From: Salmonirosea aquatica
GTDB taxonomy: Bacteria; Bacteroidota; Bacteroidia; Cytophagales; Spirosomataceae
Direction of reading: 5' to 3'
Assembly: GCF_009296315.1 (NCBI RefSeq)
Contig: NZ_WHLY01000002.1
Coordinates: forward strand, 3,268,501 to 3,332,500
Length of the DNA: 64,000 nucleotides
This document shows, one piece after another, positions 34,889 through 42,941 of this stretch. The position numbers and the translations under genes were made by a program. The notes beneath the pieces were generated by a model, which saw only the letters and a program-made list of their open reading frames with translations, did no database searches and was not told the DNA's origin. Numbering within the stretch: the stretch's first letter is position 1; each line of letters starts with the position of its first letter.

Positions 34889-35713
34889 CTAGTGAGAGAC
34901 GCAGAGTAGCTTCTTGATTAGTTGCGTCGTTTGGGGGTGGGTTAAAATGGTTTCGTGGGTTGATCCTGTTATGGCTAGAAACGTATCGTTGGAATCTAAC
35001 AAGGATTTTAATTTGTAAGCAGTACTGTTTGGGTTGTCTGTACTGACGACGACAACGGGACTTGGCGCTTTTTGTACATCTTCCTGGGTGGGAAAGACAA
35101 AACCGTTCACCGAGGGGAATGGGTAGTATAGAAAATCCGTAAATCGGTCGCTAAAGTCACCACCGGCAGAAGCCGGATCGATCAGAATGGTGAATTTGGG
35201 TCGGTTGGTAGAAGCCAGATGAGCCGCCACCCGGCCACCTAATGAATAGCCACAAACGATAATATTGGATTCTCGATAGCGACGCTTCAAAGAGTCATAA
35301 ACCGTTTGGGCATCGCTGTAGAAATTGGTCAGACTGATGTTTCCTTTGCTTTTTCCATGTTGCCGATAATCGGTCACTAGCACGTCATAACCGAATTGAA
35401 GAAAGGTAGGAGCTATGCCTCCCCAATTGGCTAAGGTACCCCCGTTGCCTTTCCAGAAGCAAACCACTCCTTTTGATTTGGATGCCTTGAAAAGCAAGGT
35501 ATTCAGCCTCCCGGCTCGTGGCGTTTGAATGTTCAGTTCTTCGGTTTCTTGGGGAAAATTGTATTTGAAATCACTCGGTAACGATGTTGACCGATACCGC
35601 ATGGTCTGCTGGTCCTTGGTAGCATAAAGAAACAGGTAAACGCCTACATAGCACAGCAGGGTCACTGAAAGCCCTATCCAAAGCCACAAGGACTTTATAC
35701 TTTTTCCGGACAC
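34889..35713 (-). CDS. Membrane-anchored alpha/beta hydrolase
   Basis: The 274-residue protein starts with one membrane helix (SLWLWIGLSVTLLCYVGVYL), so the hydrolase domain is anchored and probably faces the periplasm. The domain resembles the Bem46/serine aminopeptidase S33 group: VVCFWKGNGGTLANW (oxyanion region), VTDYRQHGKSKGN, nucleophile elbow GYSLGGRVAAHL and a late His in TGSTHETILTH. Homologues are often annotated simply as alpha/beta hydrolases; the substrate is unknown. It is transcribed away from rpmH. A TAGTTTTG -7-like box lies at 35736-35743. Confidence 0.85.
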   Translation of the reverse strand: MSGKSIKSLWLWIGLSVTLLCYVGVYLFLYATKDQQTMRYRSTSLPSDFKYNFPQETEELNIQTPRAGRLNTLLFKASKSKGVVCFWKGNGGTLANWGGIAPTFLQFGYDVLVTDYRQHGKSKGNISLTNFYSDAQTVYDSLKRRYRESNIIVCGYSLGGRVAAHLASTNRPKFTILIDPASAGGDFSDRFTDFLYYPFPSVNGFVFPTQEDVQKAPSPVVVVSTDNPNSTAYKLKSLLDSNDTFLAITGSTHETILTHPQTTQLIKKLLCVSH

Positions 35714-35836
35714 TCTATCAAGAATTAAATGAAGTCAAAACTAAGGCGTTTGCGGGCAGGTGCTGAATTAATAAAAGTTAAATTTGCCGTTCTGATATTT
35801 CTGTGTTAGTAAGTACCCCAGAAATATCACGTTCCG

Positions 35837-35869
35837 TTTGGCATCCTTTTCAAAAATTCCTTACCTTTG
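35837..35869 (+). promoter_or_regulatory. Promoter of rpmH-rnpA
   Basis: TTTG at 35837-35840, 21 bases, TACCTTTG at 35862-35869, a full consensus match. Expected transcription start is about 35876, giving a leader of roughly 48 bases to rpmH. Confidence 0.75.
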
Positions 35870-35923
35870 CCAACCCAAATCGTGAACCGACGAAATTTTT
35901 AGAGCTATAATTTTGATACTGAG

Positions 35924-36082
35924 ATGAAACGTACCTACCAACCTTCCAAGCGCAAGCGCCGCAACAAGCACGGATTCATGGATCGCATGTCTACGGCCAA
36001 CGGTCGGAATGTGATCAAGCGTCGCCGGGCCAAGGGCCGCTGGAAACTGACTGTGTCCGACGAGAAGCGTCACAAGCAGTAA
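35924..36082 (+). CDS. rpmH: 50S ribosomal protein L34
   Basis: This short gene encodes 52 residues beginning [19 protein letters not shown] and continuing with the invariant [17 protein letters not shown], the standard L34 sequence, a basic protein of the large ribosomal subunit. The C-terminal extension VSDEKRHKQ is typical of Bacteroidota. It has a strong promoter and precedes rnpA by 81 bases, the classical rpmH-rnpA order. Nothing unusual. Confidence 0.98.
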   Translation: MKRTYQPSKRKRRNKHGFMDRMSTANGRNVIKRRRAKGRWKLTVSDEKRHKQ

Positions 36083-36163
36083 TACAACTTTGGTAAGTCG
36101 GCAGGCTGGCGTGGTTGGATCGCTTGGGGCATATTGTTCACAAGCTTTTTTACTACCAGAAGT

Positions 36164-36613
36164 TTGAAGCAGACTTTCAAAAAAGACGAAAAATTGCGAA
36201 GCCGGTCGATAATCGACCGGCTTTTTAAGCGTGGTAGCAAGGAAGTCCAGACCTTCTACCTCTTCCCATTCCGGGTACTGTACTTTGAAGGGACGTCTGA
36301 AGCCCGACACTCGACGTTCGATGATTCGATATTGTCAGAGACCTCAGACACCTACCAAGGGGTACCTTCTCCACTGCCGCAGGTACTCTTCTCCGTTTCC
36401 AAGCGTAACTTCAAGCGCGCCGTAGACCGCAACCTTATCCGCCGCCGCTGCCGCGAAGCGTATCGTCTGCACAAGCCGATCCTCTTGCAGAATCCTGAGG
36501 TACCTTACCCGACCTCCATCGCTTTTTTGTATCTTGCAAAAGAAATAAGTACTTACGACGTTATTGAGAAAGCCATGATTAAGGTATTGCGCCAAATGGC
36601 CAAACCCAACTAG
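36164..36613 (+). CDS. rnpA: Ribonuclease P protein component
   Basis: RnpA is the protein subunit of RNase P, which trims the 5' ends of tRNAs. The diagnostic RNR motif is present in VSKRNFKRAVDRNLIRRRCREAYRL. No ATG fits; TTG at 36164 gives MKQTFKKDEKLRSRS, the expected family start, while an upstream TTG at 36134 adds ten residues. Between YFEG and VLFSVSKRN there is a 25-30 residue stretch (TSEARHSTFDDSILSE onward) rich in Ser, Thr and Asp, longer than in typical RnpA, probably a surface-loop expansion. It follows rpmH and precedes the S41 peptidase gene. Confidence 0.93.
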   Translation: MKQTFKKDEKLRSRSIIDRLFKRGSKEVQTFYLFPFRVLYFEGTSEARHSTFDDSILSETSDTYQGVPSPLPQVLFSVSKRNFKRAVDRNLIRRRCREAYRLHKPILLQNPEVPYPTSIAFLYLAKEISTYDVIEKAMIKVLRQMAKPN

Positions 36614-36650
36614 CCGTCAGCTTATAGCTTCCCCATCAACCTACTGTTTT

Positions 36651-38306
36651 ATGAAAAAGCACCTACGTTCTTTTTGGCTTGCCGTTCCGGTGGTGGCGGG
36701 TCTCGCCTTCATCTCTTTCAAGCAGGACGACCGCTTGTTCGAGATTGCCCGCAACCTCGACATCTATGCCACGCTCTTCAAGGAACTCAACGCTTATTAT
36801 GTCGATGAGGTGAATCCTAATAAGCTTATCAAAACCAGCATCGATGGCATGTTGAAAAACCTCGATCCCTACACGGTGTACTACGCCGAGGACGACATTG
36901 AGGATTACATGACCATGACCACCGGCAAGTATAACGGCATCGGGGCGCTGGTGAGTTCGTTGGAAAATAAGCACATCATTATGATGGTTTACGAGGATAC
37001 ACCCGCTCAGAAAGCAGGATTGCAACTCGGCGACGAAATCCTAAAAATCGATGGCATCGACCTTTCGACCCTTGATGATTCTGATCCCGGTAAGCTTTTG
37101 CGCGGCCAGACTAACTCGACCGTCAAGCTGACGATCAAACGCTACGGCGCTCCGAAACCTTTGGAAATTCCTGTGAGTCGTGATGTGGTGAAGGTAACTA
37201 ACGTACCCTACTACGGTATGATCAACGATGAAGTCGGGTACATCGATTTGAAAGACTTCACGGCTACCGCTTCGCGCGAAGTGCGCAATGCCTTCCAGGA
37301 ATTGAAAGGTAAGGGAATGAAAAAACTGGTACTGGATGTGCGCGAGAATCCGGGTGGCTTGCTGAACATGGCCATTGAAATTTCCAACGTGTTCATTCCC
37401 AAAGGAGAAGAAATCGTTTCGACCAAAGGAAAAGTGACCGAATGGAATAAAACCTATGAGGCGTATAATCCGGCGCTGGATACCGAGATTCCCGTAGTGG
37501 TACTGGCCAACAACCACAGTGCCTCGGCGGCGGAAATTGTGGCGGGCGTGATTCAGGATTACGACCGGGGCGTGCTGATCGGGCAACGTACCTATGGGAA
37601 AGGGCTGGTACAGACCACCCGCGATCTTTCGTACAATACCAAAATGAAAATCACCACGGCCAAGTACTACATTCCGAGTGGCCGTTGCATCCAGGCGATT
37701 GATTACAGCCACCGCAACGAGGACGGCAGCGTGGGTAAGGTACCTGATTCGCTGCAGACGGCTTTTACAACCCGTGCGGGTCGCGTGGTGTACGATGGAG
37801 GCGGGGTACTTCCCGACATCCTGACTGAAAAGGAAACCTACTCGCCACTGGCCATGTCGCTGGCGCGCAAACGGTTGCTCTTTGACTACGCCGTAAAGTA
37901 CCATGCCGAACACGCGACCATCAAGCCCGCTCGGGAGTTTGCCGTGACCGATGCCGAGTACCAGGATTTTGTCAAGTGGTTGGGTGACAAGGAGTATGGC
38001 TACACGACGCAGGTGGAAAAAGACCTGAACGAGCTGGAAGCGTCAGCCAAAAAGGAAAAATCCATCGGTACCATCGAGGATCAGTTGAAGGCCTTGAAAA
38101 CCAAACTTTCGCATAGTAAAGACAACGACCTGCAAATCCATAAAGACGAAATAAAAGCCCTTTTGCAGGAAGAAATCGTCAAGCACTACTACCTGGAAAA
38201 AGGCATGAAGGAAGCCTCGTTCAACAACGATCCCGAAATGAAGGCCGCTCTGGCGCTTTACAAAGACATGGACCGCTACAACGAGTTGCTGAAAGCGAAA
38301 AAATAA
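36651..38306 (+). CDS. S41 family C-terminal processing peptidase (CtpA-like)
   Basis: The 551-residue protein has a signal-anchor (FWLAVPVVAGLAFISF), a PDZ domain at about 85-170 (GALVSSLENKHIIMMVYEDTPAQKAG), and the S41 catalytic core with the nucleophile Ser in NNHSASAAEIVAG and the general-base Lys in QRTYGKGLVQ. It is a periplasmic serine protease of the carboxyl-terminal processing group. The C-terminal helical region (about 420-551) is the Bacteroidota type. The gene is 37 bases after rnpA and 48 before tsaB, so the cluster may be co-transcribed. Start ATG 36651. Confidence 0.95.
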   Translation: MKKHLRSFWLAVPVVAGLAFISFKQDDRLFEIARNLDIYATLFKELNAYYVDEVNPNKLIKTSIDGMLKNLDPYTVYYAEDDIEDYMTMTTGKYNGIGALVSSLENKHIIMMVYEDTPAQKAGLQLGDEILKIDGIDLSTLDDSDPGKLLRGQTNSTVKLTIKRYGAPKPLEIPVSRDVVKVTNVPYYGMINDEVGYIDLKDFTATASREVRNAFQELKGKGMKKLVLDVRENPGGLLNMAIEISNVFIPKGEEIVSTKGKVTEWNKTYEAYNPALDTEIPVVVLANNHSASAAEIVAGVIQDYDRGVLIGQRTYGKGLVQTTRDLSYNTKMKITTAKYYIPSGRCIQAIDYSHRNEDGSVGKVPDSLQTAFTTRAGRVVYDGGGVLPDILTEKETYSPLAMSLARKRLLFDYAVKYHAEHATIKPAREFAVTDAEYQDFVKWLGDKEYGYTTQVEKDLNELEASAKKEKSIGTIEDQLKALKTKLSHSKDNDLQIHKDEIKALLQEEIVKHYYLEKGMKEASFNNDPEMKAALALYKDMDRYNELLKAKK

Positions 38307-38354
38307 AATATCTTCAAAAGCCATTGGCTGATAGCTGATGGCCAATGGCCTTTC

Positions 38355-39044
38355 ATGCTCATTCTCAGTATCGACACTTCAACGCGCGGCTGTTCGGTGG
38401 CGGTGCACGCCGACGGACAGCTCGCGGCTTCCTACGATCTGCTCACGGACCGTTCCTCTTCGTCCATGCTTACTACATTGATGAAGAACGCCGTAGAGCA
38501 TGCCGGGTACGCCCTGACTGACCTCGACGCGGTGGCTGTGGCCAAAGGTCCCGGTTCGTACACGGGCTTACGCGTGAGCGTTTCCACCGCCAAAGGATTG
38601 TGCTACGCATTGGACAAAACGCTGATTGCGATCGAAACGCTGGCCGCCATGACGGCCCAAATCACCGCGTATTATCCGCAGGGGTACCTTTTCTGCCCCA
38701 TGATCGACGCCCGGCGCATGGAGGTTTTTGCGGCCGTGTACGATACCTATCTTGAAACTGTACAGCCTACCCGGGCCGTCATTCTGGATGAAAACTCGTT
38801 TGCGGACCTATTGCAGGAATCTCCCGTCGTGTTTTTTGGGGATGGTGCCGCCAAATCCCGCCCGCTGTTAGGTACCCATCCCAACGCCCATTTTCCCAAC
38901 CAACTGATCGAACCTTCGGCCCGTACCGTAGGAATGCTGGCTTCAAAAGCCTACGCCGCCGGACGGTTTGAGGATCTGGCTTCCTTCGAGCCGTACTACC
39001 TCAAGGATTTTATGGGAACTACCCCGAGGAAAAAGGTGGTTTAG
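38355..39044 (+). CDS. tsaB: tRNA threonylcarbamoyladenosine biosynthesis protein TsaB
   Basis: TsaB partners TsaD and TsaE in making the t6A modification of ANN-reading tRNAs. The 229-residue sequence shows the family start LILSIDTSTRGCSVAV, then LDAVAVAKGPGSYTGLRVSVSTAKGL, the best TsaB signature, and CPMIDARRMEVFAAVYD. It is an inactive ASKHA-fold scaffold that stabilises TsaD. The gene sits between the S41 protease and the DUF2480 gene, on the same strand. Confidence 0.96.
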   Translation: MLILSIDTSTRGCSVAVHADGQLAASYDLLTDRSSSSMLTTLMKNAVEHAGYALTDLDAVAVAKGPGSYTGLRVSVSTAKGLCYALDKTLIAIETLAAMTAQITAYYPQGYLFCPMIDARRMEVFAAVYDTYLETVQPTRAVILDENSFADLLQESPVVFFGDGAAKSRPLLGTHPNAHFPNQLIEPSARTVGMLASKAYAAGRFEDLASFEPYYLKDFMGTTPRKKVV

Positions 39045-39108
39045 AGTACAAAGGTCAAAAAGTGAATAGCGCCGTGGCTACCGCTCCGACCCCCAATCAG
39101 TATTTCTC

Positions 39109-39621
39109 ATGGAAAATGAAATTATCAATAAAGTAGCCAACAGCAGCCTGGTTTCGCTCGATCTGGAAGAGTACTACCATCCTGGCGAGCGGGTAGTGTA
39201 CGATCTAAAAGACAACCTGTTTCAGGGCCTGATTCTGCGCGAAAAGGACTTTCGGGAATTCCTGAAAAACCACGATTGGAGTACCTATCAGGATAAGAAC
39301 GTGGCTATTATCTGTAGCGAAGATGCCATCGTACCTACTTGGGCGTATATGCTACTTGCCATCAAACTGGAACCCCATGCGCACGCGATAGTATTTGGCG
39401 ATCTGACGGCACTGGAAAATAAGCTATTCTATGACGCAATCAGTCGGATTAATATAGAGAATTTCCGGGATGCGCGGGTGGTGGTGAAAGGATGCAGCAA
39501 ACATCCCGTACCTACCTCGGCCTACGTGGAAATCACCCGTCTGCTGAAACCCGTGGTGCAGAGCCTGATGTTCGGTGAGCCGTGTAGTACCGTACCCCTC
39601 TACAAGCGACCACGGGCATAG
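39109..39621 (+). CDS. DUF2480 family protein
   Basis: This 170-residue protein matches the Bacteroidota-specific DUF2480 family: IINKVANSSLVSLDLEEYYHPGERVVYDL at the start, NVAIICSEDAIVPTWAYMLL in the middle, and VVKGCSKHPVPTSAYVEITR at the end. No signal peptide or membrane helix is visible, so a soluble cytoplasmic protein is likely. Conserved cysteines in ICSEDA and KGCSKH hint at metal or redox chemistry, but no function is known. It is followed by a strong terminator. Confidence 0.88.
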   Translation: MENEIINKVANSSLVSLDLEEYYHPGERVVYDLKDNLFQGLILREKDFREFLKNHDWSTYQDKNVAIICSEDAIVPTWAYMLLAIKLEPHAHAIVFGDLTALENKLFYDAISRINIENFRDARVVVKGCSKHPVPTSAYVEITRLLKPVVQSLMFGEPCSTVPLYKRPRA

Positions 39622-39691
39622 GAATTCCTGTCTAGTGTTCCGAGTTGTTTGGTTTCGAATACCAGGAAACTCTGAACTCCAAACCAAGAAC

Positions 39692-39731
39692 TGCCGCAAT
39701 GGAATTGCCACAATTCCATTGCGGCACGCTT
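39692..39731 (+). terminator. Strong terminator after the DUF2480 gene
   Basis: TGCCGCAATGGAATTG (39692-39707), loop CCA, CAATTCCATTGCGGCA (39711-39726): a 16-bp perfect stem, followed by CGCTTTTTT. Confidence 0.8.
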
Positions 39732-39790
39732 TTTTGAAGTTGGTATGAAATTTGAAACACAATGTCAGACAACTTTCAAAAGCATTACTC

Positions 39791-40264
39791 ATGAATCAAA
39801 ATATCTGGAAAGGTATTCTGGCGGGCGCCGTGGCCGGACTGGTAGGTACCGCCATCAAAACGGTGTGGGAGGAAGTACTCCCCGCCCGTCCTGCCAACCG
39901 GGATTCACCCCCCGTAGTACTCGCGGACCGCGTTAAGGAGGAAGCAGTGGGGGAGGATCTTACCAAAGCTGAAAAACCGGTCGTAGAGCAATCCATACAT
40001 TGGGTCTTCGGTACGGGTATCGGCGCTTTGTATGGCGGTGCCATCGAGGTACTTCCCCAAGCTCAGAAAGGATTGGGAAGTATGTTGGGTACCGCCCTGT
40101 ACGGCGTCACGCATGGCTCGGTGCTACCGATGATGAATACCGAACCCTGGCCATTGAAGCAGCCCCTGAAATTCGCCACCAGCGAATTTGCCGGCCATCT
40201 CATATACGGAGTAGTGGTTGAATTCACGCGGCGTCAGGTACGCGGTTGGCTGGATACGAAATAA
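39791..40264 (+). CDS. YagU/DUF1440-like membrane protein
   Basis: Starting at ATG 39791 the protein has 157 residues: a hydrophobic N-terminal helix ILAGAVAGLVGTAIKTVWEE, the conserved PPRP-like LPARPANRDSPP, then HWVFGTGIGALYGG and a central hydrophobic region. This pattern fits DUF1440/YagU inner-membrane proteins, implicated in acid resistance in E. coli. An upstream TTG at 39752 would add 13 residues and is less likely. Convergent with rnhB, whose 3' end it almost touches. Role here unknown. Confidence 0.75.
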   Translation: MNQNIWKGILAGAVAGLVGTAIKTVWEEVLPARPANRDSPPVVLADRVKEEAVGEDLTKAEKPVVEQSIHWVFGTGIGALYGGAIEVLPQAQKGLGSMLGTALYGVTHGSVLPMMNTEPWPLKQPLKFATSEFAGHLIYGVVVEFTRRQVRGWLDTK

Positions 40265-40267
40265 TAG

Positions 40268-40846
40268 CTAATAGCTCAGGCGGAAGGTCCGGCGGTGGTG
40301 AACCGTCGGACCTTTTTCGTTGAGGGCCCGCCGGTGATGGATGGTGGGGTACCCTACGTTGGTATCCCAACCATAGTGGGGAAATTCTTCGGCAAGCTGC
40401 GCCATCAGATCATCGCGATAGGTTTTGGCCAGTACCGAAGCAGCGGCAATCGAAAGAAAAAGCGAATCGCCCTTGGTAACGCAGGTATGCGGTAAGGTAG
40501 GGTAGGGTACAAAGCGATTTCCGTCTATCAGTAAGTGTTCCGGTTCAAGAGGCAAGGTAGCTACCGCTCGGTGCATGGCCAGGAAACTGGCTTGCAGAAT
40601 ATTGATCTCGTCGATTTCGGTGCACGAAGCTTCCGCGATCGACCACGCCAGGGCATCCCGTTCGATCTCGATTTTCAATTGATTACGCTGGTCTCTGGTC
40701 AACTGCTTCGAATCGGTCAGCAGGGAGTGAGTGTAATCAGGGGGCAGGATCACCGCGGCCGCCACGACTGGCCCCGCCAGGCAGCCCCGGCCCACCTCGT
40801 CGAGGCCCGCTTCAATGACGCCCTTGGTATGGTAGGATTTCAGCAT
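40268..40846 (-). CDS. rnhB: Ribonuclease HII
   Basis: RNase HII removes ribonucleotides from DNA and RNA-DNA junctions. The 192-residue protein contains the catalytic acidic residues in GLDEVGRGCLAGPVVAAAV (the DExGRG box), LLIDGN and VTKGDSLFLSIAAASVLAK. Its ATG (complement 40844-40846) overlaps the BatA stop codon by one base in the arrangement TGATG, implying translational coupling with the Bat operon. A terminator for the convergent YagU-like gene lies in its last codons. The frame is intact and the length is normal. Confidence 0.96.
   Translation of the reverse strand: MLKSYHTKGVIEAGLDEVGRGCLAGPVVAAAVILPPDYTHSLLTDSKQLTRDQRNQLKIEIERDALAWSIAEASCTEIDEINILQASFLAMHRAVATLPLEPEHLLIDGNRFVPYPTLPHTCVTKGDSLFLSIAAASVLAKTYRDDLMAQLAEEFPHYGWDTNVGYPTIHHRRALNEKGPTVHHRRTFRLSY
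40284..40317 (+). terminator. Terminator embedded in the 3' end of rnhB
   Basis: AAGGTCCGGCGGT (40284-40296), 5-nt loop, ACCGTCGGACCTT (40302-40314), then TTT. It would end the YagU-like transcript but lies inside the last codons of the opposite rnhB gene. Confidence 0.65.
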
Positions 40847-41865
40847 CAGTCTTCCAGAATATTGCTCATAAAAGTACTCTTGGTCGCTAAGGCCATGAGC
40901 AGCAGTGTTATGGCCCAGTAGAGATACACCCGGTAGTAGTCCTTCACCTCCCGGGAGGTGACATTCCTAAACTTTACTTTTTCGAGGGTATTGATCTGGC
41001 CAAATACATTGCCCAGCGTGTTGTTATCGCCCGCCCGAAAATACTTTCCGTCGGCCGCAGCGGCAATGTTCTGTAATTCGCTCTCATCCACCTGGGCCGC
41101 AGCGACATTCAACGTATCTTTTTTGACTTGTGGCCGGGTACTACCCACAGCAATGGTATAAATGCGCACGCCGAAAGCCTTGGCCAGGCGGGCGGCCGTG
41201 ATTGGGTCCAGGTTGCCCGAGGTATTGTCGCCGTCGCTAATCAGAATAGCTACCTTGCTTTGACTTTTCGAATCGCGCATCCGGTTCACGCCAACGGCCA
41301 GCGCACTGCCGATGGCGGTACCCGCCGTGCGGATCATATCCGGCCGGATATCGTTTAGAAAGCCATACAGCAGGTTGTAATCCGTCGTGAGCGGACATAG
41401 AGAATAGGCTTCACCTGCGAATATGATAATCCCGATGCGGTCCTGCAAACGCCCTCTGATAAAGTTCCGTGCCACCCGCTTGGCCGCTGTGAGGCGATCG
41501 GGGGCCAAGTCTCTTTCGAGCATGGAGTCGGACACGTCCAGCAGTAGCATGATGTCGATTCCCTCAGAAAATCGGTCAGTACGGGCATTGACGATCTGAG
41601 GACGGGCCAGGGCCATCAGGATGCACATCAGCGCCAGGCCGGCACAGACGGGCTGCACGTAGCGCAGTCGGGTGGGCCATCCGCTTCCGATTTTTGTAGC
41701 CTCGTAGGGAATAACCAGAAATTGCCGGGCCTTCCGGTGGAAAGCATTCCTGAGCCAGAATGCAATCAGAATGGCAGGAATGGCATACAAAAAAGAGGGA
41801 TGCGCCCACTGAAAGGCCCGTAAGGCATCCCATCCGAACCAGTGCAACGAAAACCATTCATCCAT
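40846..41865 (-). CDS. batA: VWA domain membrane protein, BatA-like
   Basis: The protein (339 residues from MDEWFSLHW at 41865) has two N-terminal membrane helices (HPSFLYAIPAILIAFWL and VCAGLALMCILMALA), a von Willebrand A domain with a full MIDAS motif LLLDVSDSML (DxSxS), and a C-terminal helix. This is the aerotolerance-type BatA layout. An upstream in-frame ATG at 41946 would add 27 residues overlapping the previous gene. It follows a membrane protein and a DUF58 gene, so it belongs to a Bat operon; no moxR ATPase is nearby. Bat proteins are linked to stress tolerance and envelope functions. Confidence 0.88.
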   Translation of the reverse strand: MDEWFSLHWFGWDALRAFQWAHPSFLYAIPAILIAFWLRNAFHRKARQFLVIPYEATKIGSGWPTRLRYVQPVCAGLALMCILMALARPQIVNARTDRFSEGIDIMLLLDVSDSMLERDLAPDRLTAAKRVARNFIRGRLQDRIGIIIFAGEAYSLCPLTTDYNLLYGFLNDIRPDMIRTAGTAIGSALAVGVNRMRDSKSQSKVAILISDGDNTSGNLDPITAARLAKAFGVRIYTIAVGSTRPQVKKDTLNVAAAQVDESELQNIAAAADGKYFRAGDNNTLGNVFGQINTLEKVKFRNVTSREVKDYYRVYLYWAITLLLMALATKSTFMSNILED

Positions 41866-41869
41866 AACT

Positions 41870-42895
41870 TTATTCGTCCAGTAGTTCCCGCTTACCGGCC
41901 CGTACGATTTCCGTCCGCTGTCGCTGGTAGATTCGCTGGGCCACATTTCTGAGTACCTGCAGGGATGTTTCCATTTTTTTTGATTTCACTTGTCCGTAAA
42001 TTATCCGGTCCATGGTTTTTAGTGCCTCTTCCAGGGCATCGTCCGGAATGTTGTCCACTATTTCCCGGGTCGTGTAAGTGGCAAAAGGTTTCTTTTCAAT
42101 TTCCTCCAGGTAGTCTTTCCAAACCACCACAGCTTTTTCGGCCTCCTCGGTGCTATCACGCTCGCGAGCCGTACGATTGAGGCGTGCAAAGGTACGGATG
42201 AAGTCGCGGTGGCGCCGCTGCAATTGGAAAATACGCCATTGTCGGATGATTCCGCGCCCAAAAAGCCAGTATATCGCCAAGAATAGCAGGCCGGCCGACA
42301 CGATAAAAGCCATGAATACAGGATAATTAAACTGCCGCCGCAGCAGGGCTACCTCAGTTTCGGGGCGCAGGCTTAGGGTATCCAGCCGGGTGCTTACAGG
42401 TAGGGTAGAACGTAAGGCAATAGTGTCAGTTTCGGCGAACACTGCGGTACAATCGCGGACTGCCAGCACATATACGGGCAGGCGGATGGCCTGAACAGCC
42501 GCCACCTCGAAGCTCATCAGACGGTAGACCGTACTATCCAAACTGCCCAGCGAGTCGGTTCGGGTGGTGAAGTACTCCTGGTCCACAAAGGTGAAAGGAG
42601 AGAAATCAAAGGAGGAATCCGGAAAAAAAACGTCCATTTCCGAATCATGTAGATAACTGAAAGCGTACGAAAAAGGCTTACCTACCTCGATGGTGTCTGA
42701 CAGGAATCGACCCACGGGCTTGGGGACAGAGGACTGGGCCCAGACAAAGCCAGGTATCCAGGCCATCCATCCGAGTAGCCCGAAAATCAGGAAACAGAAG
42801 CGGTATATACAACGGATGGACAAATCAGATACAGTTTTTCGGTATTCGGATCTCCCGATTTTGGCTCGTAGGCAACGGAATCGCGAGCCATTCAA
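41870..42895 (-). CDS. Bat-operon membrane protein (DUF4381/BatD-like position), unassigned
   Basis: A 341-residue protein with an N-terminal signal/TM (CFLIFGLLGWMAWIPGFVWA), a beta-rich exported part (about 60-190: VGKPFSYAFSYLHDSEMDV...), one membrane helix (YPVFMAFIVSAGLLFLAIYWLF) and a basic cytoplasmic tail with long helices. Position between DUF58 and BatA matches the uncharacterised membrane component of Bat operons. I do not recognise a named family with certainty. Stop at 41870 lies 5 bases before BatA. The exact start is uncertain: the long N-terminus before the signal (RFRCLRAKIGRSEYRK) may be untranslated. Confidence 0.65.
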   Translation of the reverse strand: MNGSRFRCLRAKIGRSEYRKTVSDLSIRCIYRFCFLIFGLLGWMAWIPGFVWAQSSVPKPVGRFLSDTIEVGKPFSYAFSYLHDSEMDVFFPDSSFDFSPFTFVDQEYFTTRTDSLGSLDSTVYRLMSFEVAAVQAIRLPVYVLAVRDCTAVFAETDTIALRSTLPVSTRLDTLSLRPETEVALLRRQFNYPVFMAFIVSAGLLFLAIYWLFGRGIIRQWRIFQLQRRHRDFIRTFARLNRTARERDSTEEAEKAVVVWKDYLEEIEKKPFATYTTREIVDNIPDDALEEALKTMDRIIYGQVKSKKMETSLQVLRNVAQRIYQRQRTEIVRAGKRELLDE

Positions 42896-42941
42896 AGCTT
42901 ATCAGGGTACCCGGTTTATTTTCATTATTCAAGCTATATTC

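Noticed and set aside
35861-36310. A 149-codon minus-strand frame over rpmH and rnpA
   Set aside because: It overlaps two certain genes, including invariant L34, on the opposite strand.
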